A DNA stretch of 64,000 bases from Mycobacterium sp. E1747 (lineage in GTDB: Bacteria > Actinomycetota > Actinomycetes > Mycobacteriales > Mycobacteriaceae), in assembly GCF_001667775.1 (NCBI RefSeq), contig NZ_LZJI01000157.1:21616-85615 (forward strand), in the 5' to 3' direction. Position 1 is the stretch's first letter; the number at the start of each line of letters is the position of its first letter. The notes beneath the pieces are model-generated. The model was not told the origin of the DNA. It was given only the letters and a program-made list of their open reading frames with translations, and ran no database searches. The position numbers were made by a program, and so were the translations under genes. Of this stretch, positions 63,487-64,000 are shown one piece after another.

Positions 63487-64000
63487 GCCGGGCCGCTCTG
63501 ACGGGGGTTGTCCAGCGGGATGGCCAAGGCCGACATCGTCGCGGCCAGGCCGTCGTATTGGCTTGCCAGCATGCAGAATTCGATGAGCTGACGGCGGTCC
63601 AGGTGCTGGGCCAGCTGCTGCCAGGTGGCGTCGCTGATGGTGCGGTCCTTGACGAACTCGTCGGTCGCGGCCAGCAGCGCCTGCTGGCGCACGGTCAGGC
63701 GCGCCTCGACGCGGTCCAGACGCTCGGGCCAGGCGAAGATGGCGGCCTGTAGGTCGGCATCGAGCCCCTGCTTGGCAGCCATCCGGCGATGATGCTGCAG
63801 CTCGTATTCGCACGCCCGCAGATGCGCGACCCGCAGGATCACCAGCTCGGTGTCGATCGCGGGCATGCGGCCGCGCAGCACCCGGCCGCTGTAGATGCTC
63901 CATGCCAGGAACAGGGACTTGTTCTGGCCCAGCGTGGTGAACAGGTGCATCTCGCGCGCGCGGACCGTGCGCGCGGCCGACTTCGCCAGAATCCAGTTGA
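63483..64000 (-). CDS. Carboxymuconolactone decarboxylase-family protein, 5' end outside window
   Basis: The frame is open to the right edge and shows 172 residues. An internal Met at 63950 is preceded by NWILAKSAARTVRARE, which fits the family, so the true start is further upstream. The AhpD-like helical pattern includes ELVILRVAHLRACEYELQHH with the Cys and His positions (Glu, Cys, His proton relay), then AIFAWPERLDRVEARLTVRQ and QLIEFCMLASQYDGLAATMS. Such enzymes are decarboxylases or alkylhydroperoxidase-like. It matches Rv0464c (about 190 residues). Confidence 0.88.
   Translation of the reverse strand, partial: NWILAKSAARTVRAREMHLFTTLGQNKSLFLAWSIYSGRVLRGRMPAIDTELVILRVAHLRACEYELQHHRRMAAKQGLDADLQAAIFAWPERLDRVEARLTVRQQALLAATDEFVKDRTISDATWQQLAQHLDRRQLIEFCMLASQYDGLAATMSALAIPLDNPRQSGPA

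Overview
The window is high-GC DNA from a Mycobacterium, probably a slow grower. From about 9.4 kb to the end, the gene order follows the M. tuberculosis segment Rv0421c-Rv0464c as I remember it: thiD, thiC, ctpH, xthA, def, virR, sodC, a double AAA ATPase, pssA, psd, moeA, groEL2, a PPE gene, mmpS/mmpL, an Rv0455c-like gene, echA2, a prolyl oligopeptidase and lpdC. A PPE protein, a MmpS/MmpL pair and two CIRCE operators before a groEL2-type chaperonin support the assignment. No tRNA, rRNA, CRISPR array or transposase was recognised.

Region by region. (1) 0-8 kb is an autotrophy-type block. It holds an orphan NuoL/NuoM pair with a nuoK scrap, then a minus-strand set nicT, HAD class IIA phosphatase, class I fructose-1,6-bisphosphatase and phosphoribulokinase. 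This points to a Calvin cycle driven by a nickel enzyme such as hydrogenase, with RuBisCO and hydrogenase outside the window. (2) 8-14 kb has an F420-type oxidoreductase with a MarR regulator, a TPP riboswitch driving thiC-thiD-hydrolase, and a PAS-ANTAR/STAS signalling pair. (3) 14-32 kb is core: ctpH, xthA (whose 5' end carries a 54-bp tandem repeat), an acetyltransferase, def, virR, sodC, a GCS2-family enzyme, a LON-domain protein, the AAA ATPase, pssA, psd and moeA. A small accessory patch at 25.2-27.2 kb holds two gene remnants and a TetR-controlled gene.

(4) 32.1-40.9 kb is an insertion relative to M. tuberculosis, lying between moeA and the Rv0439c-like dehydrogenase. It holds a cupin, an M24 peptidase-like protein, a LysR regulator, a large PHP-superfamily protein, a 22-residue leader peptide, a three-gene SsuABC-type ABC importer and a metallophosphoesterase. 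This looks like one sulfur- or phosphorus-scavenging system and is the best candidate here for an undescribed pathway.

(5) 41-48 kb holds the dehydrogenase/TetR pair, groEL2 with two CIRCE sites, a strong terminator, a 23-bp inverted repeat, a PPE gene without its repeat tail, an inserted amidohydrolase and an Rv0443-like protein. (6) 48-56 kb carries a DipZ-like thiol-redox protein where M. tuberculosis has sigK/rskA, then a TetR-MmpS-MmpL set with tandem 23-bp operators facing an Rv0455c homologue, a plausible siderophore-export neighbourhood. (7) 56-64 kb is core: prolyl oligopeptidase, aldehyde dehydrogenase with its DUF779 partner, small membrane proteins, lpdC and the start of a carboxymuconolactone decarboxylase-family gene cut by the window edge.
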